A DNA stretch of 64,000 bases from Podospora comata. Its lineage: Eukaryota > Ascomycota > Sordariomycetes > Sordariales > Podosporaceae. Location of the stretch: the NCBI GenBank assembly GCA_017354895.1, contig CP071495.1, positions 1,595,001 through 1,659,000 on the forward strand, written 5' to 3'. Numbering within the stretch: position 1 is the first letter of the stretch; each line of letters opens with the position of its first letter. This document shows positions 32,276 through 42,795 of this stretch, piece after piece. The notes beneath the pieces are model-generated. The model did not search any database, was not told the DNA's origin, and was given only the letters and a program-made list of their open reading frames with translations. A program made the translations under genes and the position numbers.

Positions 32276-33480
32276 TGTTGTTGATGTTTGATGGGTGTGA
32301 AGTCTTGTTTGATGTCGAGGAGAAGGTTTTGTTGGTGCACGGGAAAGCCAAGGGTACGTTATATGTAGGGACTGGAGCATCTGGGTGGACAGTCTTGCCA
32401 GGTGAATGGGACGGGGGTCTTGCAAAACTCTTCAATTCAGATGACAATGGATTGGATCGGCGGGTGACCGATAGGTTCTTCGGCGCCATTTCATCTCTAA
32501 CCGTCAAAAATGGGAAGGCACGAGAGCAAGTCGGAGAGCAGCTTGTTGGTGATATGGTCAGTTGCTCCAGATAAGAGCACAAGTCTCCATAGCAGCGAGG
32601 TTGTAAGAAGCGTATAGATATCAGAGATGAACCTGTCCCCTCGATACTCATCATGATTGTTATTCTTTTACAAAGTGATACCTTCTCTTTCTTCCATGCT
32701 AGATAGAAGTCCATCTACTGCTTGAGCTGAAAAGATCAAGTCACCAAAATACACCCATTACCCATCAAACCGCCAAGAAGAATCCGAGTCGACTTCCTAG
32801 ACTATACAAGTCCATAATCTGTCCGTCAAAAGTCTCGAGCGAAGAAAGTCGGAGTCGATCGCAAAGTCACTCTACCTTCGACGAAGACTCGACCAAGACC
32901 AAGACCAAGACACCATTCACCAATCTCACCACCAACAACAACAGTCTTTCCGATCATAATTACGTCTGGTCTAAAGGGCATGATCGCTACCCAGCCGGTG
33001 GAAAGCAAGGCCCGCCCACTGATCCGGTGCACCACGCTGTCTCACCTTCCCCTGAACGATCAGCTCTTAGTCTATCCTCAAAACCAACATTCCGACAACA
33101 TATTCCAACCGTTCCCGTCTCCCGGCCTCGGTCCCGCCCATTCCTTCGGTCAAGCCTGCCATCAACATACCCAATCTGCCAAACGGACCCCAACAACAGG
33201 CGGGAGAAACTCGGGGTTTTTTTTTTGGCCTTCCTGATCGTACCCGAGCATATAACTTGAGTAAAGGGTGAGTGTTTTGCGGTGTGGGGCTTAAAAGCTG
33301 AAAAGGGGCAAGTAAACAAAATCGATGTTGCTGTAACAACATCGAAAACAGGCGTTCTGAGTACAGCGATATAAAATATATCTCGTCGTAAGATCAAGCT
33401 CTTTTTATATGTAAATATGGGTATCGCTCATTCAAATCCTCCTACTACGTCACATTCCAACAGCTCCAAGACGAAAGATC
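32276..33480. other. Intergenic, no gene seen
   Basis: Contains the upstream region of the coiled-coil gene and the 3' flank of the Irc3 gene. Only short unsupported open frames. A T-run lies at 33218-33227. Confidence 0.5.
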
Positions 33481-35514
33481 TCAAGACGCCACCGGCCCAA
33501 CCGACACCTTCTCCATCTCCCTCCTCTGCATCTCCATCTCAGCATACATATTAATCTTCTCCCTCCTCTTCCTCTCCGCCTCCAACTCCGCAAACCTCCC
33601 CCTGGCACCGTGCTTAATCTTGGTGATCATATCCGCCGCCTTCCCCCTCGTGATATCCCCCGGCTCAAGCGGAACCAGCTTCGACCTCAGCTTATTTAAA
33701 AATCTCAGCTGCCCCTCCGACGCCGGCGCCTTCCTCCACGGCATCCTCTGCGAGATATAAAACGGCGCATAAAATTCCGCCACAAACCTATCGCACCCAT
33801 GCACCGCATCCCTAAAATCCATCGTCCTTAATATCTCCCTCGGCGCCGCCCACGGTGACTTCCCATTCGAGAGCGCCCTCATCACATACCCCTTCCACAT
33901 CGTCTTCCTCTCTCCCTCCTCCTCTCCATCTTTCCCGCGTGGGGGTTCAGCCACCTCCTTCTCCAACCGCATCACATCCCTATCCGTGCTTAAAACGTAC
34001 TTGTTCGGATTCACCTGCACCCACGCATTCTGACTAATAGCCCTAATATGCTTCTCCCCCGCCGCATCCGAGATCAGGTCAAAAACAGAATCATACTCGG
34101 TAAACGCCACCTTGTAGCTCTCTCCCGTCGGACACGCCTTCTTGGCAGCCTTCGACATCCTCTTCTCCCTCCCCTCCGCCGTCTCCTTCTTCTCTCTCTC
34201 CTCTCTCGCCAAAGCGAGAAGTTCCCCTCCCGTCTTCTCCGCAACCAACTCATCCGGATCCAGCCCAAACAGCGTCGGCGTGGTGATGATCCCCACGTCC
34301 AAACTCGCCACCATGTCAATAACATGACAATTCTCCTTCCCCTCATGCAGCCTCATCCCCCGTCCGATCATCTGTATCAGCAAATTCCTCGACCTCGTCG
34401 GCCTGGCCAACACGACGCAGTCAATATTGGGAATATCCGTCCCCTCGGTAAAAACACCACAGTTAAGCAAGACAGGAAACTCCTTTTTCTTGAACTTCTC
34501 CAGCGTTTCCGCCCGCTCCTTGGCCGGGGTGTCGCCGAATACATACCTGGCATCAATCCCGTGATGCCGAAACCGTTCCGTCAAAGCCGCCACATGGCTC
34601 AGATCAACGCAAAAGACCAGCGTGGACTGTCTCTTTGGTGGTGCGGCTTTGGCAAACCAGGCTCGAACGACAATGTCGTTTAGCTCGGGGGAGTTGACGG
34701 CTCTTGACAACGAGGCGGTTTCGAACTCGCCTGTCCCACCCGCACCCTTGGCTCGGACGCCGGAGAGGTCGGCTCTGGACTCGACGGTGGTGAAGACGAC
34801 TTCGGAAAGCCACTTGTCCGCAATCATGTCGATGTAATCCTTGTGGTAGACGATCTCGTCGATGGCTGCTCCTAGTTTTAGGCCGTCTGAGCGGGAAAAG
34901 GTGGCTGATACGCCGACCAGAGTGGGGGAATCGGGTTGCTTTTGCCGGAGGTTCATGTGCTCCAAGATCTTGAGATAGCCTGGGGCGACGATGTGGTGTG
35001 CTTCATCGACGAGGACAAGTTTGTAGTTTGAGGGGTCGAACTTCAGGAGACGGTCTTTGGACAGGATGGATTGCATGCTGGCGACGGTGATGTCGGCAAA
35101 GCCGGTTGCTTGGAGGTTTCCGAGCTCGACTTCGACGGTCTTGTTTGGGTAGGCTGACTGGCAGTGGCGGGCGGCTTGCTCGACTAGTTCTCGCCTGTGG
35201 GCGAGGATGAGGGTGCGGGTTGCTTGGGGGTTTGGGGGTGTGACGCGGTCGATGAGGTGGGTGAAGATGACTGTTTTGCCGGCGCCGGTGGCGAGGGAGA
35301 TGCCGAGGCGTTTGTGGCCTTGGGTTATGGAGGTCAGGACTGCTTGGATGCATTCTTCTTGGTAGGCGCGGAGTTGGATGGGGGTTGGTGGTGATTCTTG
35401 TGAGAGGCGGGTGGTGGTTGTGGTGAAGGGGCGGGAGGGCCAGAGTTGGAAGGAGGTGGTTGGGTCTTTGGGGGATTCTTTGAGACGGAGGGCGGTTTTG
35501 ATGAGCCGCTTCAT
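33481..35514 (-). CDS. IRC3: Irc3-like mitochondrial superfamily 2 helicase
   Basis: A 677-aa single-exon DEAH helicase. Yeast Irc3 is a mitochondrial branch-migrating helicase needed for mtDNA maintenance. The N-terminus (about 1-40, MKRLIKTALRLKESPK then PSRPFTTTTTRLSQES) is basic, hydroxylated and poor in acids, a plausible presequence. Q-motif-like RAYQEECIQAVL precedes Walker A LATGAGKTVIF (74-84). The DEAH box is LVDEAHHIVAPGYL (168-181), motif III VGVSATFSRSDG follows, and lobe 2 has LVFCVDLSHVAAL, LLNCGVFTEGTDIPNIDCV and motif VI QMIGRGMRLHEGKENCHV. The C-terminal 250 residues hold the Irc3-type extension. All motifs are intact. It shares a roughly 300-bp divergent promoter with the Rrn5-like gene. 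Confidence 0.93.
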   Translation of the reverse strand: MKRLIKTALRLKESPKDPTTSFQLWPSRPFTTTTTRLSQESPPTPIQLRAYQEECIQAVLTSITQGHKRLGISLATGAGKTVIFTHLIDRVTPPNPQATRTLILAHRRELVEQAARHCQSAYPNKTVEVELGNLQATGFADITVASMQSILSKDRLLKFDPSNYKLVLVDEAHHIVAPGYLKILEHMNLRQKQPDSPTLVGVSATFSRSDGLKLGAAIDEIVYHKDYIDMIADKWLSEVVFTTVESRADLSGVRAKGAGGTGEFETASLSRAVNSPELNDIVVRAWFAKAAPPKRQSTLVFCVDLSHVAALTERFRHHGIDARYVFGDTPAKERAETLEKFKKKEFPVLLNCGVFTEGTDIPNIDCVVLARPTRSRNLLIQMIGRGMRLHEGKENCHVIDMVASLDVGIITTPTLFGLDPDELVAEKTGGELLALAREEREKKETAEGREKRMSKAAKKACPTGESYKVAFTEYDSVFDLISDAAGEKHIRAISQNAWVQVNPNKYVLSTDRDVMRLEKEVAEPPRGKDGEEEGERKTMWKGYVMRALSNGKSPWAAPREILRTMDFRDAVHGCDRFVAEFYAPFYISQRMPWRKAPASEGQLRFLNKLRSKLVPLEPGDITRGKAADMITKIKHGARGRFAELEAERKRREKINMYAEMEMQRREMEKVSVGPVAS

Positions 35515-35808
35515 AATGGCTATGGTGAGCTAGAGTGAGTGAGTGAGTGAGTAAATCTCGTGGACGATGGGTGTGTAAGTCGTCTTTTCATGAAAAGAGG
35601 TCGTTGATGTTTGAGATTGACAGCTGGTGAGGTGAAAGTTGCAGCTGGGGGCTGCTGTGTGGCTGTGTGATTGGTCAATTTTCTTCAGTGGGCGGACCGC
35701 CTGGGATTGCAGTACGCATCTCACTAACACTTCGCTGTAACAGCTGCAGCATCACTGATGAGATTTGAGTTTCGACCGAGTTTTCCTCACCAATACATCA
35801 ACAAACTT

Positions 35809-37812
35809 ATGTTTTCAGGCGACCTGATCGATTTTATCTGTATCAGTGAGTTATCTCTCATACACCACCTATCAAAGGTAATGCTAACATCAATTACAGA
35901 ATTGATCGAGGAACTAAAGTCACTGCTCATCACTCAAAACGAACGGTCTCAAGTTAACATGGACATCGACGACGGGTCAGACGGCCAAAGTCCCAACACT
36001 GGACCACGCTCCCGCCGGATATCTATGCCAATCAGATCTTCGGGGGTAGACCCAGCACTTATCGATCCGGAGATTCTAGGTTCCGACTTCGAGCGGGAAG
36101 AGCCCGAGTTCAACGAGTTTGATGATGCGGAAGAGCGAGAATATGCCCCGTCAGATGCCTCCTCCGAGTACACTGCCCGGCCTGGTTCGGATGACGAAAA
36201 TGACATCGATTCACCGCCAGACTACGACCTACCCGCGGAGCAACCACTTCAATCCAATCCAAAAAAACGTTCTCTCAGCACCACCTCCCCCCGCCCTCTC
36301 AAACGCCGCAAACCACCACCCCCCTTCCGCCCCGCCTACCTCGACCTCCTGAACGAAGACATCGTCTCCGCCTCCACCAAATTCCTCCCACCACCCCCCT
36401 CCTTCCCCCCCCTATCCGACTCCCAACACGGCCTCGCATACTGGACCGAAACCGAAAAGATCCTCCTCTTCGAGTCCCTCTCCCGCCTCGGCCCCTCCAA
36501 CCCCCTCGCCATATCCCAACGCCTCAAAACAAAATCCGAACTCGAAGTCTCAGCCTACATCTCCCTCCTCAAATCTTCGGCCGGTGGTTCAGACCCAATC
36601 CCCGTATCCGACATCCCTTCCGCAGTGGAACTCTCCCCAGCCCTCTGCCTAGCCCTCGAAGACGCCTCCGACGCCGTAGCAACAAAACAACTCACCCACG
36701 AACGAACCCTCGAATCTAACAAATGGGGCCCAGCACACTGGCTCATCACCCCCCAAAACATCGAAGAGATCGAACGTGATCCCGACCCCAAAATGCTCTT
36801 CCACCCCCTTTTTCGTCTGCGGACTTGGCTCAAGCTCTCGGAGCGGGTGTTTATGAACTCGAGGGTGGAAGACTATAACTACCGCACTTTTCTGCCGGAG
36901 GAGGGACAAAAACCGGGGATTCGTGCTACTGCGCTTGAGGATTTTTATTCTTTGGTCGTTTCCCTCACGCGAAGGTTGGTGGCGACGTCTATTTTCATGG
37001 CAGAGGAGAGGATAGACCAAAAGAGGAAGAGTGCTTATCCCGAGATTAGCAGGCGGGTTTGGAAAGGGGATGTGAAGGCTGCGCTGCTGGCAGTGAATAT
37101 GCCTAGTCCTGCCAGGAGGGAAAGGGAGAAGTTTTGGGGAGAGGCTGCGAGGAGGCTGAGGTTGAATGTTGTGGACGATAGTGCCCAGGACGGGATGGTG
37201 AGGATGGGGTGGGATCAGGTGGAGGAGGTGTTGGGGGTTCGGACGACGGGTGGTGGTGGCCCCGGTACCGCTGCTTCAGCGCCAGAGGGAGAAGATGATG
37301 ACGAGGGGTCGGGATATGAGGAAGCCGAGCAATATGAGAATGAGAGCGAGTACTCGTTTGTGATTGATGGCTTCGCTGAGAAGCTGCCTGTGTTGGAGGA
37401 GGTGGACGAGGCGGTCAGGTTTAGTGCGTTGGAGTACCCTGATAACAAGCAGGCGAGGAAGACCTTGAGGGACAGGATTAGGAATGAGAAGGAGAGGGAG
37501 GGTTACGCGGACAAGCTTGATATGAGCGCGTCGCGGGTGGAGGAGAAGAGGTTGTGGGAGTTGCTGGGCCAGAAGCCGCCTGAGGGGATGGCACCGCTGG
37601 AGGAACCGGTGAGGCCGGCGGCCAGTAAAGGAAAAATAAAGACTGTGGCGGAGCTGATTGGGGGATTTGATAGGGGTTTGAAGACAGAGGGGGAGGTGCC
37701 GAGCAATTGGGAGATGGAGTATGTCTTGTTGAAGCAAGCAGAGAGGGAAAAGGAGAAGGCCGGGCGGGAGAGGTTGAGGGAGCTGAACAAGCAAGGGGAT
37801 GATGATGAATGA
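35809..37812 (+). CDS. Rrn5-like SANT/Myb protein (Pol I upstream activation factor)
   Basis: Probable UAF subunit for RNA polymerase I initiation at rDNA. A 617-aa reading starts at the ATG at 35959 (MDIDDGSDG). An acidic N-terminus and a nuclear-type basic cluster (PRPLKRRKPPPPFRPAYLDL, about 111-130) precede a SANT/Myb-like segment: GLAYWTETEKILLFESLSRL (158-177) then SNPLAISQRLKTKSELEV. The layout SANT plus AYLDLLNEDI and WGPAHWLITPQNIEEIER downstream matches fungal Rrn5-type proteins as I know them; residues after 350 are charged and helical. An alternative start at 35809 uses a 54-nt intron (35846-35899, GTGAGT donor, GCTAAC branch, TTACAG acceptor). It joins in frame and adds about 32 residues; both are open frames. 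The SANT assignment is firm; Rrn5 identity is moderate. Confidence 0.65.
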   Translation: MFSGDLIDFICISELSLIHHLSKVMLTSITELIEELKSLLITQNERSQVNMDIDDGSDGQSPNTGPRSRRISMPIRSSGVDPALIDPEILGSDFEREEPEFNEFDDAEEREYAPSDASSEYTARPGSDDENDIDSPPDYDLPAEQPLQSNPKKRSLSTTSPRPLKRRKPPPPFRPAYLDLLNEDIVSASTKFLPPPPSFPPLSDSQHGLAYWTETEKILLFESLSRLGPSNPLAISQRLKTKSELEVSAYISLLKSSAGGSDPIPVSDIPSAVELSPALCLALEDASDAVATKQLTHERTLESNKWGPAHWLITPQNIEEIERDPDPKMLFHPLFRLRTWLKLSERVFMNSRVEDYNYRTFLPEEGQKPGIRATALEDFYSLVVSLTRRLVATSIFMAEERIDQKRKSAYPEISRRVWKGDVKAALLAVNMPSPARREREKFWGEAARRLRLNVVDDSAQDGMVRMGWDQVEEVLGVRTTGGGGPGTAASAPEGEDDDEGSGYEEAEQYENESEYSFVIDGFAEKLPVLEEVDEAVRFSALEYPDNKQARKTLRDRIRNEKEREGYADKLDMSASRVEEKRLWELLGQKPPEGMAPLEEPVRPAASKGKIKTVAELIGGFDRGLKTEGEVPSNWEMEYVLLKQAEREKEKAGRERLRELNKQGDDDE

Positions 37813-37958
37813 CGTTGTGGGTCATCTTTCCACCACCTTGACTGGCAGCATCAATCCATTTCAGAGTCTCAACCACAGAACTTGTGAACCTATGTGTTTG
37901 ACAGGCAGCATCAGCCCATTCAAGAGTCTCCTACAAAACCTGTGCCTTTACCTCTTAG

Positions 37959-40900
37959 TCACTCCCCACCCCCAAAAACCTCATCAATCCTCCTCTTCCT
38001 ATCCCAAACAACCTTATCATCACTCTTCCTCCTGAAATACAGAATACGATGCTGCGGAATAAACTCCTCATCCGTCTGCTCAGTCTTCCAGTCATCGAGT
38101 TCCTTCTCCTGCGCCCCCAAGAACCGATCCTCATACCCCACCACAAAATCTCCCGACTCCATCCCCGGATCCCACCTCAACCGGTTCATTACATCAATCG
38201 CGCTCCTCAGCTTCCCCTCTCTCGTCACAATAACATACTCCTTCTTCTTTCCCTTCTTCTTCCTCGCCTTCTTCTCAACCTCATAATCCTCCTCGCCGTC
38301 ATCCCCCCCCTCTTCCAATTCCTCCTCACCATCCTCCTCCTCTTCCGTCTCCTCCTCCCCGGCGTTCCCCTCCCCCCACTCCCTCACATCCAACACCAAC
38401 TCCGGAAGCGAGGTCTGGTTAACCAGAGAGGCAGACATCCACCGATTCTGCGGATTAAAATACTTCTCATCTCCCCTGATCTGCCCCTCAAACCTCGGCA
38501 GCACACCCCGCAACTGCCCCAGCGCGTTCAGCAGCTCGCTCTTCCCCAAGTCCTCCGACGCCTTGTCCAGTCCGATGAGATAACACCCCCTGTACGACCC
38601 GCCATCCTCTGTCAAATCAGCCGCCTCGACAAACCTCGCTGGCCAGATCCTCGCGTGGAGGGAGGGACACTTCCTTCCTATGTCTACCAGTAAAAGCGAA
38701 CAGCGGGACTCGAACCACCCGAGAAAAGAGGCTCCTTTTGTGGGCGACAAGCCCCAGTAGGAGAGATCGAGCTTGATATAGGTTTTGAACTGTGTTAAAA
38801 ACGTTGTTGCGGGAGCCGAGAGAAAGGATGACCAGGATGGGGAGGAAGAAAGGGCGGAAGCGGCAAGGGAGAATTCCCTTTGGAGGGTCAGGACGGAGGG
38901 GATGGTGGCGGCGGAGGCGGTGTTAAGGGCGGGAGGGAAGTACCCCAGGATGGCGAGGGGTTCGCGGTAGGAGCGTGTGTATTGCGGTACTGAGGTGTGA
39001 AAGCTTGGGTCGAAGACTAGATTGGTGGCAAAGTCAAACGCGGAGTAATGGGTGAAGAAAGAGGTAATCAAATCCTCGACGGAAGGTTTGGATTTGGCAA
39101 GAAGCTTCTGCACGCGAACGAGGAGGATGGCGACTTGGATTCCCGATAGGTACCCAAAGCGGGCGGAGTAGACACCACGGGATCTAGCCCAGGTTTTGAT
39201 GAAGCGGTGGGCTAGGCGGAAAGAGACAAGATCAGGGAGGGAACGGCGGAGGTAATCAATGTCGCGGATGGCTTTGAGCTTGTTGAGGGTCTGCGGGGCG
39301 AGGGACCAGACGGGATCTTTGGCTGGGAGCCGGAGGACGTTGGGCCACTGTTGAGCAACGGAGGCGGCCGGGCAGTATTGGAGGTCCATTCTGACGCCTT
39401 GGACTTCGAGCTCGAGCATGGTGCCTGTGTTGGCTTTGACTCGGCGGAGAATGCGGACACCCTGGGTGGCGGCTTTGCGGAGGCATGAGGAGGCAACGGA
39501 GAAGAAGGTGTTGGAGCTGAAGGGGCCGATGCAGCAGACGTCGATGTCGGAGGAGGTTGTCCATACTCCGAGAGCGTATGAGCCCACGGGAACGACGACT
39601 ACAGAAGACTGGAGTCTGGCGGCAGCGGGTGTCTTGGTGGTGGCGTCGAGAAGGAGAGTTTTGAGCAGCTCAAATGCCTCTCTTCTCTGGGCAGCTTCCT
39701 CCTCGCCGGGGGTGACATTCAGCTCGGAGAGACAAGCCTTGATACCGCCAGCCCCCGAGAGTGCCTTTGGCGCCTTCTCAAGATGAACAGGCACAACAAG
39801 CGGGTTTTCTGGCTCCTGTTCCTGTTCCATTTCCTCTTTCTCGTCATCTCCAAACCCTCCAATGCTGAGCACAGCCCGGATCCCCCAGTGGTCACTGGCG
39901 AAGGACTCCTCGACAGCATCTCCAACATGGCCCTTTTCCTGACCAAACATGTTGAACTCCTTCACATCGAGAAAACCCTCGCCGCGAACAAGAATCCGGT
40001 CATATCGCTGTGGCCAGATATTTCCACCACTCAAAGTCACCGCAACACCATTGACAGGCGGATCCCATGTTGCACCACCATCCTTGTCCTCAGCAGTAAC
40101 CTCCCAGGCATCCACCAAGCCGGCGTCCTTGAAAATAGTGTCCAATCCTTTCCACTGCTCAACCGTAAGGTCCGAAACATTCTTCTTCTCCAGCGCCTCC
40201 TGAATGGCCCCTTTCGAAGTAGCAATATTCCAATCCCCAGCCAGCACCCAAGGACACCCCCCATAATTCTCCTCCAAATACCCAATCAACCTCTTGATAT
40301 CCCCCTTCCTCGATGCCACCGCCCCATCAGTAAGTCCATGACTGAGATGAACCACCGCCAGCACAACCGGCTTGAACTCATCCCCCTGCCACTTTCCCAC
40401 ATGTCGAAACCTAGCCGCCAAAGCACCCTTGTGCTTCCTCTGGAAAGAAACAGATTCCCAGTCAAAGGCGACCTTGCTCAAGACAACCATATTGAGAAAA
40501 TTCGGCAGCGGCCCCATACCCGGCTGATCAGGCGGTCCGTGAGAGCAATAGGGATACCGATCCGAGACTCTCTCGTCACTGAGCAGAAACGACAGGAACC
40601 CATCCGTGACCTCCTGCAAGACCAGCGCGTCCGCGTCGGCCTTGTCGTCGAGAATGTTGTTCACAAGGAGGGGATACCGGTCCTCTTTTTGTGGGTACTC
40701 AAACTCAGCGAGAACGTTATAACTCGCCACCGTCAACGTCTTTCTCCCTTGCCCTTCGTCGCTGTCATCTCGATCATAGTCCCCCTCGTGAGCAACCCCC
40801 CAAATCCGCATCTCCTCATCCCAGTACACCGTCCTCCCGCTCATCAGCTCATCTCTATACCCCTTCTCTTCCCCCGTCTCTCCCAAAAACCCCTGATTAA

Positions 40901-41519
40901 ACCCCCTCGTCTCTTCCAAAACCGTCACCTTCCCATCATGCACCCCCACCGTCCCCCAAAGTCTCATCTTCCCATTTTCCCTCCTCAAAATCACCAGTTC
41001 TTCCACTCTGAAATAACACCCCGACATCAGACCCAACTTTCCCATCAAATTCTCCCACTCCTTCCCCCCTACCTCGCCCGCAGCCTGCCCCATGGTCAAA
41101 TGCACCTTAAAGGGTCGATCATTCTTCCCCTCTACCCCCCGTTTCTTAAATCCACTGACAAGATCATCAACAAGGTCTCTGAGCTGTTCACGCTGGTCTT
41201 GGTAGGGGGAAGTGAGGAAACAGACACTTTCGTTGCGGCGGGGAAAGTGTCCTGGCTGAGTGAGTGCAATCGTAAATGGGTCAGGGGTTGTTTTCCGGGT
41301 GGAGAGAATTGAGGAAATGATGTGAGAAGCGGCGGGGAGGGAGGAAGGGGGGCAGAAGGGGTAAATGAGGTTGACGTGGGGTGGCCATTTGTGGGAGGCG
41401 GCGTCGTAGAGAGAGCGGATGCGGTTAAGGGTTGGCCATTGGGACTCGTAGGGGAGGATGGCGAGGGCTGTGTCGTATGAGTTGAATGAGGAGTCGAATG
41501 AGGGTTCGTCGGTCGCCAT
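37959..41519 (-). CDS. Four-domain RNA-end-processing protein: 2H / EEP / NTase / MJ1316
   Basis: A 1186-aa intronless protein. Domain 1 (about 1-200) is a LigT-like 2H phosphoesterase: WPPHVNLIYPF (His48) and FKVHLTMG (His140, HxT); the first motif has Asn for the usual Ser/Thr. Domain 2 (about 260-555) is an endonuclease/exonuclease/phosphatase fold: VASYNVLAEF, ALVLQEV (Glu303), LAGDWNI, FASDHWGIRAV. Domain 3 (about 610-1000) is a poly(A)-polymerase-type nucleotidyltransferase: VPVGSYALGVWTTSSDIDV (Asp658, Asp660) with third Asp712 in VRMDLQY, then the helical central domain. After an acidic Lys/Glu linker, domain 4 (about 1095-1180, SAIDVMNRLRWDPGM, DFVVGYEDRF, IPQHRILYF) matches the MJ1316/DUF504 RNA-end domain. 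All catalytic residues appear present. Together these point to trimming cyclic or blocked RNA ends and adding nucleotides; substrate unknown. Confidence 0.9.
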   Translation of the reverse strand: MATDEPSFDSSFNSYDTALAILPYESQWPTLNRIRSLYDAASHKWPPHVNLIYPFCPPSSLPAASHIISSILSTRKTTPDPFTIALTQPGHFPRRNESVCFLTSPYQDQREQLRDLVDDLVSGFKKRGVEGKNDRPFKVHLTMGQAAGEVGGKEWENLMGKLGLMSGCYFRVEELVILRRENGKMRLWGTVGVHDGKVTVLEETRGFNQGFLGETGEEKGYRDELMSGRTVYWDEEMRIWGVAHEGDYDRDDSDEGQGRKTLTVASYNVLAEFEYPQKEDRYPLLVNNILDDKADADALVLQEVTDGFLSFLLSDERVSDRYPYCSHGPPDQPGMGPLPNFLNMVVLSKVAFDWESVSFQRKHKGALAARFRHVGKWQGDEFKPVVLAVVHLSHGLTDGAVASRKGDIKRLIGYLEENYGGCPWVLAGDWNIATSKGAIQEALEKKNVSDLTVEQWKGLDTIFKDAGLVDAWEVTAEDKDGGATWDPPVNGVAVTLSGGNIWPQRYDRILVRGEGFLDVKEFNMFGQEKGHVGDAVEESFASDHWGIRAVLSIGGFGDDEKEEMEQEQEPENPLVVPVHLEKAPKALSGAGGIKACLSELNVTPGEEEAAQRREAFELLKTLLLDATTKTPAAARLQSSVVVVPVGSYALGVWTTSSDIDVCCIGPFSSNTFFSVASSCLRKAATQGVRILRRVKANTGTMLELEVQGVRMDLQYCPAASVAQQWPNVLRLPAKDPVWSLAPQTLNKLKAIRDIDYLRRSLPDLVSFRLAHRFIKTWARSRGVYSARFGYLSGIQVAILLVRVQKLLAKSKPSVEDLITSFFTHYSAFDFATNLVFDPSFHTSVPQYTRSYREPLAILGYFPPALNTASAATIPSVLTLQREFSLAASALSSSPSWSSFLSAPATTFLTQFKTYIKLDLSYWGLSPTKGASFLGWFESRCSLLLVDIGRKCPSLHARIWPARFVEAADLTEDGGSYRGCYLIGLDKASEDLGKSELLNALGQLRGVLPRFEGQIRGDEKYFNPQNRWMSASLVNQTSLPELVLDVREWGEGNAGEEETEEEEDGEEELEEGGDDGEEDYEVEKKARKKKGKKKEYVIVTREGKLRSAIDVMNRLRWDPGMESGDFVVGYEDRFLGAQEKELDDWKTEQTDEEFIPQHRILYFRRKSDDKVVWDRKRRIDEVFGGGE

Positions 41520-42795
41520 GGCTGTTGTTGGCGACTAAAACTTGATAGAGATTTATCGAGGTTGTAAAAGGGGGGTATAAGTGGTGTGAACGTGAAGCTA
41601 TTCGCAGTTGTCAACTGTGTCGTGTCGATCGTGAAATAGATCAGTGATGTCGCCTTGTTACACTGCGATGAAATAAATCGATATCGAATCTGATGGCAAC
41701 TCCAACACGAACCCAGATCCAAGGACCGCTCAGTCTTATACATGACCTCACATCTCACCATACCCAACGACGCATTCCCACAGCATCAATGACTGCTTCC
41801 CCGCATTGGCGGCGCCCAGCTCGCCAATTCCCACCGCTTAAGCCGCTTTTGGGGGCCATCGGAGCCCGCTAACGCAGGTACGACCACTAAAGAGACCCTG
41901 GAATCACTCCGGTGAGTCACTGGCCGGTGTTTACTCGGTAGAACGGCATACTTCTTGCAGGTCGCGAGAAGGAATGAGGTTTGCTGTGCGAAAATGCCTT
42001 GCCGTGATGAATTGTAGAAGACGGTCTACTCAATTCGGCGATATGTGCAAGTGATAGACCTATACTCGCTTCTTCTGAAAATGAAAAAGGTAATGGTTGC
42101 AACTGGCACCGAGTCTGGAAGTTATCGTGGCGCAGCACCTCTGCCGGACAGCTCCAAGCCTGCGATGTCAGGTTGTGAGAGGCTGATGGTCGAACCGGCT
42201 GTGCGGTTGGTGTCGCTGCCAATAAGCAATCCGCATTCTGATGAAAAAGGAAAGATGGTGTTGAAGAGAGAGGCCGCCGGTTTGTGGGGTGGAAGAGTGT
42301 ATTGGATGGGGTTGTTCTCGAAAAAGTGTTAGTGCATTGCTGCAAACAGTTGCGGGAACACTAACATTTTGTGGAGCACATCAACCTCCAGGGTCCGGTG
42401 GCTTGCTTCCCGAACACCAACTTCCTCTCAACCTCACTCACCACCTGAAACTCACTTGAATCTGGCTCTTTGGGTTGTGAGGTATAAAATGCATATCGTC
42501 TCTGCGGCGCTCGAAATGCCGCCTATCATGATCAAGCAGCATCTCATCGGAGTGGCTGCCTGTCTGCCAGCCCAATGACAGCGATATGTTGTTGTTCGAG
42601 TTCATCAGCCGCAGTTTCCCTTGAATATGGTGGGCATCTTCAACGGTTCATGTTGGCCCCTTCTACCTGATATCCAGCCTTATATTTGAAGCCATTCTCA
42701 TGTTCGCGAAGTGAAGCAAATGTCGAAAGTGTCTTAAACCACCATCAACCTCACCCTCCCATGTCTTCTTGATCCAGGGGTAATCCTCCCTCAAA
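41520..42795. other. Intergenic between divergent genes, no gene seen
   Basis: Unsupported short frames only (the longest, 41917-42345 minus, is Ser/Pro-rich without features). Includes both promoters. Confidence 0.5.

Noticed and set aside
38706-38716. A tRNA B-box look-alike (GGTTCGAGTCC on the minus strand)
   Set aside because: It lies inside the coding sequence of the four-domain RNA-end protein (GWFESRCS). No A-box, cloverleaf or T-terminator is present at the right spacing.
41917-42345. A 142-codon minus-strand frame between divergent genes
   Set aside because: Low-complexity Ser/Pro/His composition, no conserved motif, and it lies in what should be promoter sequence.
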